Of a DNA stretch of 64,000 bases, positions 50,079-59,605 are shown in pieces. Under the pieces are notes generated by a model. That model made no database searches. It was not told the origin of the DNA and worked only from the letters and a program-made list of their open reading frames with translations. This DNA comes from Limnohabitans sp. 103DPR2. GTDB taxonomy: Bacteria; Pseudomonadota; Gammaproteobacteria; Burkholderiales; Burkholderiaceae_C. Each line of letters begins with the position of its first letter. The first letter of the stretch is position 1. The position numbers and the translations under genes are program-made. The DNA lies in assembly GCF_001412575.1 (NCBI RefSeq), contig NZ_CP011834.1, forward strand, positions 2,728,001 through 2,792,000, written 5' to 3'.

Positions 50079-51989
50079 ATGTCCCTTACACTGTCCCCGA
50101 TGCCCACCATGTCAAGCTCAGTCTCTGTGCCAAAAGCTTCAGCTTGGCGCGTGGCATTGATGAATGCATCGCCAGATCGTGCAGACGAATTGGCAAAGCG
50201 TATTGCCCAACAACTTCCCATCCTTCAAAACCGTTTAAGTCGCACCTACGGCGAAGGGAATCAAGTCGAAGAACTGACCGAGCAATTGCTAGCAGCAGCA
50301 GTCGATATCGCACGGAAACGCTCCCAAGCACTTTGGGATTTGGATTTATCACGTCAATCACAGCCGCATTGGCACCAAAAAGGTGCTGTGGGTTACACCG
50401 CTTACGTGGATCACTTTGCAGGTAATCTGCGAGGTGTGGTGGATCGCATTGATTACTTGAAGTCACTGGGTGTGACTTACTTGCACCTGCTGCCTTTTTT
50501 CAAAGCAGCGGAAGGCCCCAACGATGGTGGCTTTGCAGTGGCCAACTTCGAAGTTGTTGAGCCGCGCTTGGGCACGCAGGCCGATCTGCAATTGTTAACG
50601 CAAGCCCTGCGAGCAGCAGGCATCAGTTTGTGCAGCGACTTTGTTTTGAACCATGTGGCACACGACCACGAATGGGCCGTCGAAGCGCGCAATGGCAATC
50701 CAGAATTTCAGAATTTTTTCTGCATGGCGCACAGCCAAGCAGAGGTCGATGGCTGGGAAAAAAACCTGCCTCAAATTTTTCCTGACACAGCGCCAGGCAA
50801 TTTCACCTACCAGCCCAGTTTGAAAGCTTGGGTCTGGACCACTTTCTACCCTTACCAATGGGATTTGAACTACGCCAATCCCAAAGTGTTTTTTGAAGTG
50901 GTCAGCGCCATGATGCGCGTGGCCAACATGGGGGTTGAGGCATTCCGCTTGGACTCCACGGGCTTCTTGTGGAAACGCGAAGGCACCAACTGTCAAAACC
51001 AACCGGAAGTGCATTGGCTTTTGCAGGCCATGCGCGCGCTGATGGAAATTGCCTGCCCAGGCGTGCTCTTGAAGGCCGAGGCCATCATGCCCACGCATCA
51101 GCTGCCACCCTATTTCGGCTTGGGCGAAACGCCCGGACCCGAGTGTCACTTGGCGTATCACTCCAGCATGATGGCCGCCAGTTGGGTGGCCCTGGCAGAA
51201 GAGAATGTCAGCATTCTTCAAGCCGTCATGCAAAACACACCCGCCGTACCCCAAGGCAGTTCTTGGTTGACTTATGTGCGATGCCACGACGACATCGGCT
51301 GGAACGTCTTGCGTCCCGAAGCGCAAGCACTGGGTGATACCCACTATCAACGACTGCTAAACGCTTCGCATTTCTTTGCAGGCATTGCGCCTGGCAGTTA
51401 TGCGCAAGGGGCGTCATTTCAAACCACCGACTTGCAAACTGCACACGGCACCAATGGCATGGCCTCTGCGCTGGTAGGCATGTACTCGGCCTCAACGCCT
51501 GCCGATTCCCAGCTCGCACTGGATCGCTTGCTCTTATTGCAAAGCTTGTCTTATTTCACCGGTGGCTTACCGCTTCTGTACATGGGCGATGAATTGGGCA
51601 TGGGCAACACCTCCGCAGAGGTGCTTGCAGCCCGTCAAGGCCCAGATGGCCGCGAGTTGCACCGCCCCAATTGGCAAGAGGCCCTGGCGCAATTGCGCAA
51701 GCAAGAGGGCTCGGTTCAACACCGCATCTTCTCCAAGCTGCAGGCCTTTGCGCAACTGCGAAAGTCACTGACAGCCTTTCATGGTGATGTACCGGTCAAT
51801 GCCATTGAGTCGAAACATCCCACCGTATTGGCATTGCAACGCGGTGCAGAATTGAAGGGCTTCTTCAATTTCTCACGCCTACCTGTTGATCAAGATGTAG
51901 GCAATGGTCAAACCCTTGCGATAAAACCCTACGGCTTTGTTTGGCTGCAAAGCAGTTCCAGCGCCACACTTCGCACATTGATTGACTGA
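50079..51989 (+). CDS. amylosucrase-like GH13 enzyme
   Basis: A 636-residue GH13 protein with the amylosucrase layout: N-terminal helical domain, then the barrel. VTYLHLLPFFKAAEGPNDGGFAV, DFVLNHVAHDHEWA, the nucleophile D292 in FRLDSTGF, acid/base E334 in LLKAEAIM and D404 in RCHDDIGW match the amylosucrase active site (D286, E328, D393 in Neisseria). It should cleave sucrose and use the glucose for transfer or release. The start could also be ATG 50100 or 50109; none has a clear ribosome binding site, and the first is just after a terminator. Confidence 0.87.
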   Translation: MSLTLSPMPTMSSSVSVPKASAWRVALMNASPDRADELAKRIAQQLPILQNRLSRTYGEGNQVEELTEQLLAAAVDIARKRSQALWDLDLSRQSQPHWHQKGAVGYTAYVDHFAGNLRGVVDRIDYLKSLGVTYLHLLPFFKAAEGPNDGGFAVANFEVVEPRLGTQADLQLLTQALRAAGISLCSDFVLNHVAHDHEWAVEARNGNPEFQNFFCMAHSQAEVDGWEKNLPQIFPDTAPGNFTYQPSLKAWVWTTFYPYQWDLNYANPKVFFEVVSAMMRVANMGVEAFRLDSTGFLWKREGTNCQNQPEVHWLLQAMRALMEIACPGVLLKAEAIMPTHQLPPYFGLGETPGPECHLAYHSSMMAASWVALAEENVSILQAVMQNTPAVPQGSSWLTYVRCHDDIGWNVLRPEAQALGDTHYQRLLNASHFFAGIAPGSYAQGASFQTTDLQTAHGTNGMASALVGMYSASTPADSQLALDRLLLLQSLSYFTGGLPLLYMGDELGMGNTSAEVLAARQGPDGRELHRPNWQEALAQLRKQEGSVQHRIFSKLQAFAQLRKSLTAFHGDVPVNAIESKHPTVLALQRGAELKGFFNFSRLPVDQDVGNGQTLAIKPYGFVWLQSSSSATLRTLID

Positions 51990-52015
51990 CTCGTTTGTCA
52001 TTGATTGGACAACCC

Positions 52016-53329
52016 ATGAACTTGCTGAAACCACACCTGTCGCTCTGGCAAATCTTGCAAATGAATTTTGGGTTCTTCGGAATTCAATACAGCTTTGGCT
52101 TGCAACAAGCCAACATGAGTCCCATCTATCAGTACTTGGGCGCAGATGAAGCCAGCTTGCCTTACCTGTGGCTGGCAGGGCCAATGACAGGTTTGTTGAT
52201 CCAGCCTTTGATTGGCGCCATGAGCGATCGAACGCTGAGCAAATGGGGACGCCGAACACCTTACTTTTTGATTGGGGCGTTGCTGTGCAGCATTTGTTTG
52301 TTGGTCATGCCATTCAGCCCTGCACTCTGGTTTGCCGCCAGTCTGCTTTGGATTTTGGACGCTGCCAATAACGTCACGATGGAGCCTTACCGCGCTTACG
52401 TCAGCGATCGACTCAACAAAGATCAACATGCATTGGGATTTTTAACGCAAAGTGCTTTCACGGGTCTGGCGCAAACATTTGCCTACCTCACGCCTACGCT
52501 GCTGTTCTTGATGGGCATTGACAAAGACGCCGTCAACAGCAGCAACATCCCGCATCTCACCGTCATTGCGTTCATGATTGGCGCTGTGTTCTCCATCAGC
52601 ACGGTGGCATGGTCCGTGAAATCAACCCCCGAATTGCCCCTGACGGAGGAGGAGATTGCGCACATCAAGTCGCAAAAGACAGGCATCCAAGCAACGCTGG
52701 CTGAAATTGTGGATGCGATTCGCAACATGCCAAGCACCATGCGCCAACTTTGGTGGATGAAGCTGTTTCAGTGGTACGCCATGATGTGCTACTGGATTTA
52801 CATCGTGCCTGCTCTGGCCTTGTCGATCTTTGGCACCCGCGACCCCAATACCAGTGCCTTCAGAGATGCCAGTTTGTTGAATGGCCAAATTGGTGGTTTC
52901 TACAATTTCGTGGCCTTCATTGCTGCGTTTGCATTGATGCCCTTGATTCGCAAATGGGGCCCTAAATACATTCATGCCTTGTGCCTCAGCTTGGCAGGCA
53001 TCAGCATGATGCTCTTGCCCTCGGTGCAACAAACTTGGCTGCTGTTTGTGCCCATGGTGGGTGTTGGCTTGGCTTGGGCCAGCATCATGGGCAACCCCTA
53101 CATTTTGCTGGCCGGTAGCATTCCCAAAGAGCGGGCGGGTGTTTACATGGGCATCTTCAACATGTTCATCGTGTTGCCCATGATTTTCCAAATGATCACC
53201 TTGCCCTTCATCTACACACATTGGCTGGACAGCAACCCAACGAATGTCATTGTTTTTGCTGGTGTTTTGCTGTGCATTGCGGCTTTGTTAACGCTTCGAA
53301 TTCAAGAAGCAGCCGTAAAAAATTCCTAA
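52016..53329 (+). CDS. sugar transporter of the GPH/SLC45 type (sucrose transporter-like)
   Basis: A 437-residue twelve-helix transporter. The loop SDRTLSKWGRRTPYFLIGALL after helix 2 and ANNVTMEPYRAYVSDRL are typical of plant-type sucrose transporters and bacterial SuxC relatives. It should carry sucrose through the inner membrane with protons. It follows the amylosucrase gene by 26 bases. Its last four bases overlap the stop of the convergent DadA-like gene. Confidence 0.87.
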   Translation: MNLLKPHLSLWQILQMNFGFFGIQYSFGLQQANMSPIYQYLGADEASLPYLWLAGPMTGLLIQPLIGAMSDRTLSKWGRRTPYFLIGALLCSICLLVMPFSPALWFAASLLWILDAANNVTMEPYRAYVSDRLNKDQHALGFLTQSAFTGLAQTFAYLTPTLLFLMGIDKDAVNSSNIPHLTVIAFMIGAVFSISTVAWSVKSTPELPLTEEEIAHIKSQKTGIQATLAEIVDAIRNMPSTMRQLWWMKLFQWYAMMCYWIYIVPALALSIFGTRDPNTSAFRDASLLNGQIGGFYNFVAFIAAFALMPLIRKWGPKYIHALCLSLAGISMMLLPSVQQTWLLFVPMVGVGLAWASIMGNPYILLAGSIPKERAGVYMGIFNMFIVLPMIFQMITLPFIYTHWLDSNPTNVIVFAGVLLCIAALLTLRIQEAAVKNS

Positions 53330-54654
53330 GCGGCTTTGAAGGAGAAAGGCATCATTGGCAGGCTGCTAGGGCGGCCTGCCATTTTGTCGGCCAACAAATC
53401 GGCCGATCCGGCAGCCAAGGTTAGCCCCAGGGTGCCATGCCCGATGTTGGCATACACGTTTTCGCAAACAGTTTGATCAACGATCGGACGCCCCGATGGT
53501 GTTGCAGGGCGCAGACCCGCCCAAGTTTGCACTTTGCTGTAGTCCCCTGCCTCTGGAAAATTGTCTTGTGATTGCTTGATCAAAGCCGCAATGCGAGGGG
53601 CCTCGATGTCGCGGTTTTCACGTCCCAAATCAACCATGCCAGCCACCCGCAAGCGATGTCCGAGTTTGGCAAACACAATTTTGTGATGGCTGTCTGTGAT
53701 GGACACTGAGGGCGCAATGCCATGTTCACAATCGAGCGTGATAGAGAAACCTTTGAGCCCTAACAAGGGTGCGCGGGTGCCGAATTTTTGAAGCAACTCG
53801 CGGCTGCTGAGACCCGCAGCGACCACAAAAAAATCTGCTTTGAATTCTTCAACTTGCGCAGACGCATCCCCATCGTCTAGCGCAGCGCTTTGTGATTTGA
53901 GTTTCAATGCCACGCAGCGTTGACCTTCGATCACAGCATCTGTGATGCGTGTGTCGTAACGCAACTCACCGCCGCGGGACACTATCAAGCGCTCCAAGAA
54001 CATGCACAGGCCGTGGCTGTCGACCACATCTTCCGAAGGTGTGTAAATGCCGCCCACCAACTTGCTTTGCATGGCCGCTAACGCAGGTTCTTTGTCAACA
54101 CATTCAGCTGCTGAAAGTACATACTGCTCGCAGCCCACGTCCAAACTGCGTTGATAGTCCACTTGAGCGCTGGCCGTGGCCAAGGCTGCTGGATCGCGAA
54201 ACACCACCAACTTGCCATTGGTACGGTAATCCAAACCTGCTGAGGCGGCCCAACTGGCGGGTACATCGGCCAACCACTCTCGCAAGATGCGACGAGACAA
54301 ATAACCCAGACCCAGCAAATCGCGGGTGGTTTGATGGGCGCGGACCGTTGTGCAATGCGAAGCAAAACTCAAACCCCAGCGCAAAAACTCAGGCGACAAA
54401 GAGGGATGAATTCGCAAGGGGCCATCTTTTTTCAGCAACCACTTGGGTAAGTTGCTGAGCGCAGAAGGTTCGGCCAAGGGGGCCACATAGCTGTAAGAAA
54501 GTTGGGCACCATTGGCATAGCTGGTGACCAGGCCAGGTGCAGCGCTTTCTTCAATCACACTGACTTGCCAACCGTCTTGCATCAAGCGCCAAGCCGTGGA
54601 CAAGCCCACAATGCCAGCACCGATGACACAGACGTGTTTAGTTTGCGGATTCAT
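53326..54654 (-). CDS. DadA-like D-amino acid dehydrogenase
   Basis: A 442-residue FAD protein. It opens with HVCVIGAGIVGLSTAWRLMQDGWQVSVIE (dinucleotide motif, cited in part) and the DadA-typical TSYANGAQLSYSYVAPLA, and ends with the WAGLRPATPSGRPIVD and NIGHGTLGLTLAAGSADLLADKM blocks. It oxidises D-amino acids or N-substituted amino acids to 2-oxoacids and passes electrons to the quinone pool. It is the last gene of a nine-gene operon and starts inside the lyase stop region (four-base overlap). Confidence 0.88.
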   Translation of the reverse strand: MNPQTKHVCVIGAGIVGLSTAWRLMQDGWQVSVIEESAAPGLVTSYANGAQLSYSYVAPLAEPSALSNLPKWLLKKDGPLRIHPSLSPEFLRWGLSFASHCTTVRAHQTTRDLLGLGYLSRRILREWLADVPASWAASAGLDYRTNGKLVVFRDPAALATASAQVDYQRSLDVGCEQYVLSAAECVDKEPALAAMQSKLVGGIYTPSEDVVDSHGLCMFLERLIVSRGGELRYDTRITDAVIEGQRCVALKLKSQSAALDDGDASAQVEEFKADFFVVAAGLSSRELLQKFGTRAPLLGLKGFSITLDCEHGIAPSVSITDSHHKIVFAKLGHRLRVAGMVDLGRENRDIEAPRIAALIKQSQDNFPEAGDYSKVQTWAGLRPATPSGRPIVDQTVCENVYANIGHGTLGLTLAAGSADLLADKMAGRPSSLPMMPFSFKAA

Positions 54655-55538
54655 GACTTGCCATCGTACTGTTTTCCGTGTGCCAATAATTCCGGTGTGC
54701 CAATCACTTGATTCAGGTCATCAAAATTGAGCATCTGATCGCGCCAAGGCGTGGTGGTTTGGTGCGCATGCAAACTGCCGTAGTAGCCCTGCAAAGTATG
54801 GGCTACTGCGCGTGCCGTACCACCCGGAAAAATCACAATTCTGAAACCACGCTCACCCAATTCATGGGCGCTTTGAATGGGTGTTTGGCCGCCTTCCACC
54901 ATGTTGGCCAGCAATGGAATGCGTTGCGCAAATTGGGCACAAGCCTGGTCCATTTGCTCGGGGGTGCGCAAAGCTTCAATGAACAATGCATCGACACCGC
55001 AAGCCAAATAGGCTTCTGCTCGTTCGAGCGCAGCCTCTAAACCTTCCACGGCCAATGCATCCGTGCGCGCCAAAATCAAGGTATTGCTGCTGTGACGTGC
55101 GTCCAGTGCTGCTTTCAACTTGCCTTGCATCTCTGACACAGGCACCACACCCTTGCCATCCAAATGACCACAGCGCTTGGGAAAGGTTTGATCTTCAATT
55201 TGAATCATTGCAGCACCCGCACGTTCAAAATCTCGCACAGTGCGCTGCGTGTTGAGGGCATTGCCAAAACCCGTATCAGCGTCCACGATCACGGGCACGC
55301 GAATGCGATCGGTGATATGCGCCAAAGTTTGTGCCACTTCGGTTGCCGTGGTGAGCCCAATGTCTGAGCGACCCAAGCGGGTGTAAGCGATGGACGCACC
55401 CGACAAATACAAGGCTTCAAAACCAGCTTGCTCTGCAATCAACGCACTGAAGGCATCATAGACACCCGGGGCCAACAAAGCCTTTTGTTGCGTCAGTCTT
55501 TGGGCCAAGTTGGCAGGGTGGGTGGCTTTGGAAGTCAT
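54651..55538 (-). CDS. PrpB-like isocitrate lyase/PEP mutase superfamily lyase
   Basis: A 295-residue barrel enzyme. It has the metal-site VPVIVDADTGFGN (about 81-93), the acid IQIEDQ, and the lyase-defining K121-R-C123-G-H125 loop, which is present in isocitrate, methylisocitrate and dimethylmalate lyases. It should cleave a substituted malate into two smaller oxo/carboxylic acids. The start at 55538 has GGAG eight bases upstream; a longer frame lies in the next gene. With LeuCD-like proteins in the same operon a dehydratase-lyase sequence is likely. Confidence 0.85.
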   Translation of the reverse strand: MTSKATHPANLAQRLTQQKALLAPGVYDAFSALIAEQAGFEALYLSGASIAYTRLGRSDIGLTTATEVAQTLAHITDRIRVPVIVDADTGFGNALNTQRTVRDFERAGAAMIQIEDQTFPKRCGHLDGKGVVPVSEMQGKLKAALDARHSSNTLILARTDALAVEGLEAALERAEAYLACGVDALFIEALRTPEQMDQACAQFAQRIPLLANMVEGGQTPIQSAHELGERGFRIVIFPGGTARAVAHTLQGYYGSLHAHQTTTPWRDQMLNFDDLNQVIGTPELLAHGKQYDGKS

Positions 55539-56911
55539 CTTGTTTTCTCCGAAATGGTTTGTGCAACGGCAAGTGCCGCAATGTGGCCACCTGCAATGGC
55601 ACTGAGCAGGCCGTTGCCTGATAAATAGCCCCACACCTCAGCGCCAGAAACGCCCCGTGCGGCACCACCGGCAGCATACAAATTGGGCAATGGCTCGCCA
55701 TGGGGTTTCAGCACTTGGCACTGTCCATTGATGTTCAAGCCACCCTGTGTGTGAAACAAGGCACCGGTGACTTTGATGGCATGAAAGGGGGCTTCTAAGG
55801 CGCGCTTGAAAGTGCGGCCCCAAGCATCTTTTGCATTGTTTGGATTCACAGCAGACAAGGTGTTTGCTAGGGTCTCAACAGGGCACCCCACAATGGCCGC
55901 CAAAGACGCGACATCGGCAGCCGACTTCACTGCACCGGCCGCTTGCGCTGCCACAAAATCTGGAAAGTCTTGCGCAAAACGCAGCAGCTGGTTGTCGAAT
56001 ACATTCCATGCGACACCCTCCGGCTGATTCAAAACTTGAACAGCCGCTTCTGAGTAGCCTTGGGTCTCATCGTGAAAACGCTGACCCAAGGCGTTGATCT
56101 GCACGCCGCCCTCCATCATCAGGGCCCACGAAATGAGACTGCCTTGCGGAATGGCCCACGAGCCATGGCCTTGGTAGGCCCCCATGTCGGCCAAGGCAGC
56201 GCCCAACTGCAAGCCCCAGGCAACGGCACTCCCGTCGTTGCCCACGTGGCCGGCATACTGCGCATCTTTCATGGCGGGCAAGTGTTGCTTCACCATGTCG
56301 GCATTGCCGCCAAAACCGTTGCAAGCCAAGATGACGGCGTCGCAATTTAAGTTGCTGGTCGCGCCATCCGGTTGTGAATAGCTGAGGCTGTTGATGCGGC
56401 CCGTGTCATCGGCATGCAGCGCCGTCACTTGCGCCTGCGTTAACACGACCACACCGGCCGCATCGGCGGCTGCGCGCAAACGGGTCATCAAACCTTCGCC
56501 CGTTTTTTCAGGGACAGCATGCATGCGGTGCACGCTGTGACCAGGGTACAAAAACTGGTCCAGCAATTGCCATGGGATGTGATGATGTTTTTCTAAATCA
56601 TCCATCGCAGTGCCTATGGCCTCGCTGTAGGCCTTGACCAAAACAGGCGCGGCTTGGCCATGTGCTTTGTGTTGAATGTCTTGAGCAAACAATTCAGGCG
56701 AGTCTTCAACTTTGGCAGCTTTTTGCACACGAGTTGCGGGTGCAGGCACAAAACCTGAGGACAAGGCGGTCGATCCAGCCGGTACCGCGTCGCGCTCTAG
56801 CACCACACATTCAATGCCTTGTCGGTGCAAAGCCAATGCCGCTGTCAGGCCGCAGGCACCTGCTCCCACAATGGCCACAGGTGTGTGGATGGTTTCTTCC
56901 ACGACGCTCAT
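55535..56911 (-). CDS. FAD-dependent oxidoreductase, fumarate reductase/succinate dehydrogenase flavoprotein type
   Basis: A 458-residue FAD_binding_2 protein with VAIVGAGACGLTAALALHRQG (N-terminal dinucleotide motif), VILACNGFGGN and the C-terminal TQGGLNINGQCQVL and GVSGAEVWGYLSGNGLLSAI blocks. Relatives include fumarate reductases, 3-ketosteroid dehydrogenases and tricarballylate dehydrogenase (TcuA). It could introduce or remove a double bond next to a carboxylate, which fits the operon's dehydratase and lyase. Four-base overlaps join it to both neighbours. Confidence 0.85.
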   Translation of the reverse strand: MSVVEETIHTPVAIVGAGACGLTAALALHRQGIECVVLERDAVPAGSTALSSGFVPAPATRVQKAAKVEDSPELFAQDIQHKAHGQAAPVLVKAYSEAIGTAMDDLEKHHHIPWQLLDQFLYPGHSVHRMHAVPEKTGEGLMTRLRAAADAAGVVVLTQAQVTALHADDTGRINSLSYSQPDGATSNLNCDAVILACNGFGGNADMVKQHLPAMKDAQYAGHVGNDGSAVAWGLQLGAALADMGAYQGHGSWAIPQGSLISWALMMEGGVQINALGQRFHDETQGYSEAAVQVLNQPEGVAWNVFDNQLLRFAQDFPDFVAAQAAGAVKSAADVASLAAIVGCPVETLANTLSAVNPNNAKDAWGRTFKRALEAPFHAIKVTGALFHTQGGLNINGQCQVLKPHGEPLPNLYAAGGAARGVSGAEVWGYLSGNGLLSAIAGGHIAALAVAQTISEKTR

Positions 56912-57522
56912 GCCAGGCTACTGACAAATTCACGGCAAGTTGTGACTTTGCCAATCGAGGCCAAGTCGGCCAATGAAGCTTGGTGCAAAGCATCGCTGAA
57001 CGCGGCGCAAGCATCGCTCAACACCACCACGTTGTAATCGCGCAAGTGGGCGTCGCGTGCGGTACTGGCCACACCGCCGTTGGTCACAATGCCGCACACC
57101 ACCACGGTTTCAATACCGGCTTTGCGCAACACCCAATCGAGTTGGGTGTTGAAAAATGCCGAGTAGGCCACTTTGCAAACCACCAAGTCCACGCAATCTT
57201 GAAGTTCTGGCACATTGGCTTGACCCACACTGCCAGGTGCAAAGTCGCCTTTGCGCAAGAAGGGTCGCTTTTCCAGCAAATGAGGTGACACCATCGGTTC
57301 ACCTTTGGCATCGGGCCACAAGGTAAATTGGCTGGCCGCCACATAGCCCCCCTGAGCCTTCAAGGCTTTAGCAACAGGTGCAACACGGGCAGGCAACAAC
57401 AAGGCTTCTGCACTGACGGTATTGCCACGCGCATAAGCGCCTTGGGGCGACAAAAAGTCGTTTTGCAAATCCACAATGATCAAGGCTGTGCGTGCCGCTG
57501 CGATTTTTGAGTGCTGGGTCAT
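56908..57522 (-). CDS. isochorismatase-like hydrolase lacking the catalytic cysteine
   Basis: A 204-residue alpha/beta hydrolase. The Asp (IIVDLQNDF) and Lys (VVCKVAYSAFFNT) of the usual triad are present, but in CGIVTNGGVASTARDA a glycine stands where amidases have cysteine. Isochorismatases such as PhzD and proteins like YecD also lack this cysteine. So it may hydrolyse a vinyl ether or act differently from N-carbamoylsarcosine amidase. The start 57522 is chosen by the family N-terminus; the in-frame part upstream belongs to the previous gene. Confidence 0.82.
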   Translation of the reverse strand: MTQHSKIAAARTALIIVDLQNDFLSPQGAYARGNTVSAEALLLPARVAPVAKALKAQGGYVAASQFTLWPDAKGEPMVSPHLLEKRPFLRKGDFAPGSVGQANVPELQDCVDLVVCKVAYSAFFNTQLDWVLRKAGIETVVVCGIVTNGGVASTARDAHLRDYNVVVLSDACAAFSDALHQASLADLASIGKVTTCREFVSSLA

Positions 57523-57556
57523 GACAAAACTTTCTTCATGGAAGCGTGCGCTGAAT

Positions 57557-59605
57557 TCAAACTTGTGCGGTGACCAGCAGATTGCCCATGTCATCCACTT
57601 TGGCTTCAAAGCCTGGCTCCAACCACACGGTGGTGTCGGCCTGTTCCAAAATGGCCGGGCCATTTACCTTGGCGCCAATCGGCAATTCCAAACGGGCATA
57701 GCGCTGGGCATCCCACCACTGTCCTTGGTGATACACGCGCTGCACACCCAAAGGCTGCGTGCTACCGGCACCCACAGGCGCTAACACTGACAAGTCAAAT
57801 TTGGGGCGACGGCCAATGCGGGCATAGCGCAAGTTCATGACGCGAATCACGGGGCCTTCAAGCACACGGCCAAAGGCGTTTTGATACGCTTCAGTGAACG
57901 CTTGGCGCAAACCCTCGGCTGACAACTGCGAACGTTGCACGTTCACTTGCAGTGTGTGGGTTTGGCCGGTAAACAGCATGTCGAGCGCAATGTTTTCATC
58001 TACCGCGACAAAGCGCACCCCCGCAGAATCAAGGCGAGCTTGGCAAGCCTCTGCCAATTGGTCGATGCGCGCCAGCACCTCTGTGAAGTTCACATCACTC
58101 AAAGCTTGGTTCAAAGTTTGCACGGCGTCATGGCGCATGTCGGCCATCACACAACCCAAGGCTGAAGTCACGCCGGGGTAACGTGGCACGATACCGGTGG
58201 CCACGCCCACTTCTCGCATCATGGCGCACACATGCAAGCCACCACCGCCACCAAAGGGCATATAAGCAAATTGACGGGGGTCGTGACCTTTTTCAATCGA
58301 CACCACGCGCACAGCACCGGCCATCTTGGCATTGGCAACCGTCAAAATGGCTTCGGCTGCTTCCAAAGTGCTGAGACCCAAAGGCTCTGCCACATGCTTT
58401 TGAATGGCCTGCTCCGACAGGTCCGCACGCAAGGCTTGCAACAAGCCACCACCCAAAGGACGGTCGGCAGCGATGCGGCCCAAGAACACATTGGCATCGG
58501 TCACGGTAGGCCGTGTGTTGCCACGGTCGTAGCAAGCCGGGCCTGGCACACTGCCGGCCGACTCGGGACCTACTTGCAACATGCCACTGGCATCTACAGA
58601 AGCAATGGAGCCACCGCCTGCGCCAATGGTTTCAATTTGAATCATGGGGGAGCGCACCACCAAGCCAAACTCAATGGACGTCTGCGCTGCCAAGGCTGCC
58701 TCGCCTTGCGCCACCAAGGACACATCAAACGAAGTGCCACCCATGTCGCCGGTCATCACATTGGGGTAACCGGCTGCGCGCGCAATGGCCGCACAGGCCA
58801 TGACACCTGCTGCAGGGCCTGACAAGGCTGTGCGAACCGGAACATCACACGCAGTTTGACGCGACATCACGCCGCCATTGCTTTGCACAATCAGCAATTC
58901 GCCTTCAAAGCCTTGACCGCGCAAATCAGATTCCAAACGCGTCAAATAACTGCCCACCACGGGCTGTAAAGCCGCATTCAAGGTGGCTGTAGAGCAGCGC
59001 TCAAACTCGCGAATTTCGGGCAAGACTTCGCTGGCCGCGGTCACGTGAGGGTTGGGCCACATGGCGCGCACGGCCGCCACGGCGGCTTGTTCATTGGCCA
59101 TGTTGGCATAGGCATTGATGAAGAATACGCACACCGCTTCGCAACCAGCGTCCAGCAAAGCTTGCGCTTGGGCTTTCACTTGATCGATGTCGACAGGCGT
59201 GTGGATTTGACCATCGGCCAACACGCGCTCGTCCACTTCCAAACGCAAAGCACGTGGGACGATGGGCGTGAAGCTGCCGCGCAAACCCCAAGTTTGAGGC
59301 CGATCACGGCGTCGCATTTCCAACACATCACGGAAACCGCGTGTGGTGATGATGCCGGTGCGGGCTACTTTGCGCTCTAACAATGCATTGGTGCCCACGG
59401 TGGTGCCATGCACAATGCTGGCCACACCTGACGCAGAACCATCTTCTGAAATTTTCTGAATGCCATTCATGAAACCACGCGCTTCTTCGCCGCGTGTTGA
59501 AGGCACTTTCACAATGCGTGCGGTTCCGGTTTGCTCATCGAGCACAAACAAATCGGTGAACGTACCGCCCACGTCCACACCGACCACCCAGCGTTTCTGG
59601 CTCAT
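57557..59605 (-). CDS. hyuA: hydantoinase/oxoprolinase A-type subunit
   Basis: A 682-residue protein of the HyuA/AcxA type. The N-terminal domain starts VGVDVGGTFTDLFVLDEQTG, and the ATPase-like core has SNGGVMSRQ, GDMGGTSFDVSLV, IGAGGGSIASVD and FGGGGGLHVCAM. With its HyuB partner it forms an ATP-dependent hydrolase or carboxylase (N-methylhydantoinase, 5-oxoprolinase, acetone or acetophenone carboxylase). Which one cannot be told. It starts inside the HyuB stop (four-base overlap) and is 34 bases before the isochorismatase-like gene. Confidence 0.9.
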   Translation of the reverse strand: MSQKRWVVGVDVGGTFTDLFVLDEQTGTARIVKVPSTRGEEARGFMNGIQKISEDGSASGVASIVHGTTVGTNALLERKVARTGIITTRGFRDVLEMRRRDRPQTWGLRGSFTPIVPRALRLEVDERVLADGQIHTPVDIDQVKAQAQALLDAGCEAVCVFFINAYANMANEQAAVAAVRAMWPNPHVTAASEVLPEIREFERCSTATLNAALQPVVGSYLTRLESDLRGQGFEGELLIVQSNGGVMSRQTACDVPVRTALSGPAAGVMACAAIARAAGYPNVMTGDMGGTSFDVSLVAQGEAALAAQTSIEFGLVVRSPMIQIETIGAGGGSIASVDASGMLQVGPESAGSVPGPACYDRGNTRPTVTDANVFLGRIAADRPLGGGLLQALRADLSEQAIQKHVAEPLGLSTLEAAEAILTVANAKMAGAVRVVSIEKGHDPRQFAYMPFGGGGGLHVCAMMREVGVATGIVPRYPGVTSALGCVMADMRHDAVQTLNQALSDVNFTEVLARIDQLAEACQARLDSAGVRFVAVDENIALDMLFTGQTHTLQVNVQRSQLSAEGLRQAFTEAYQNAFGRVLEGPVIRVMNLRYARIGRRPKFDLSVLAPVGAGSTQPLGVQRVYHQGQWWDAQRYARLELPIGAKVNGPAILEQADTTVWLEPGFEAKVDDMGNLLVTAQV

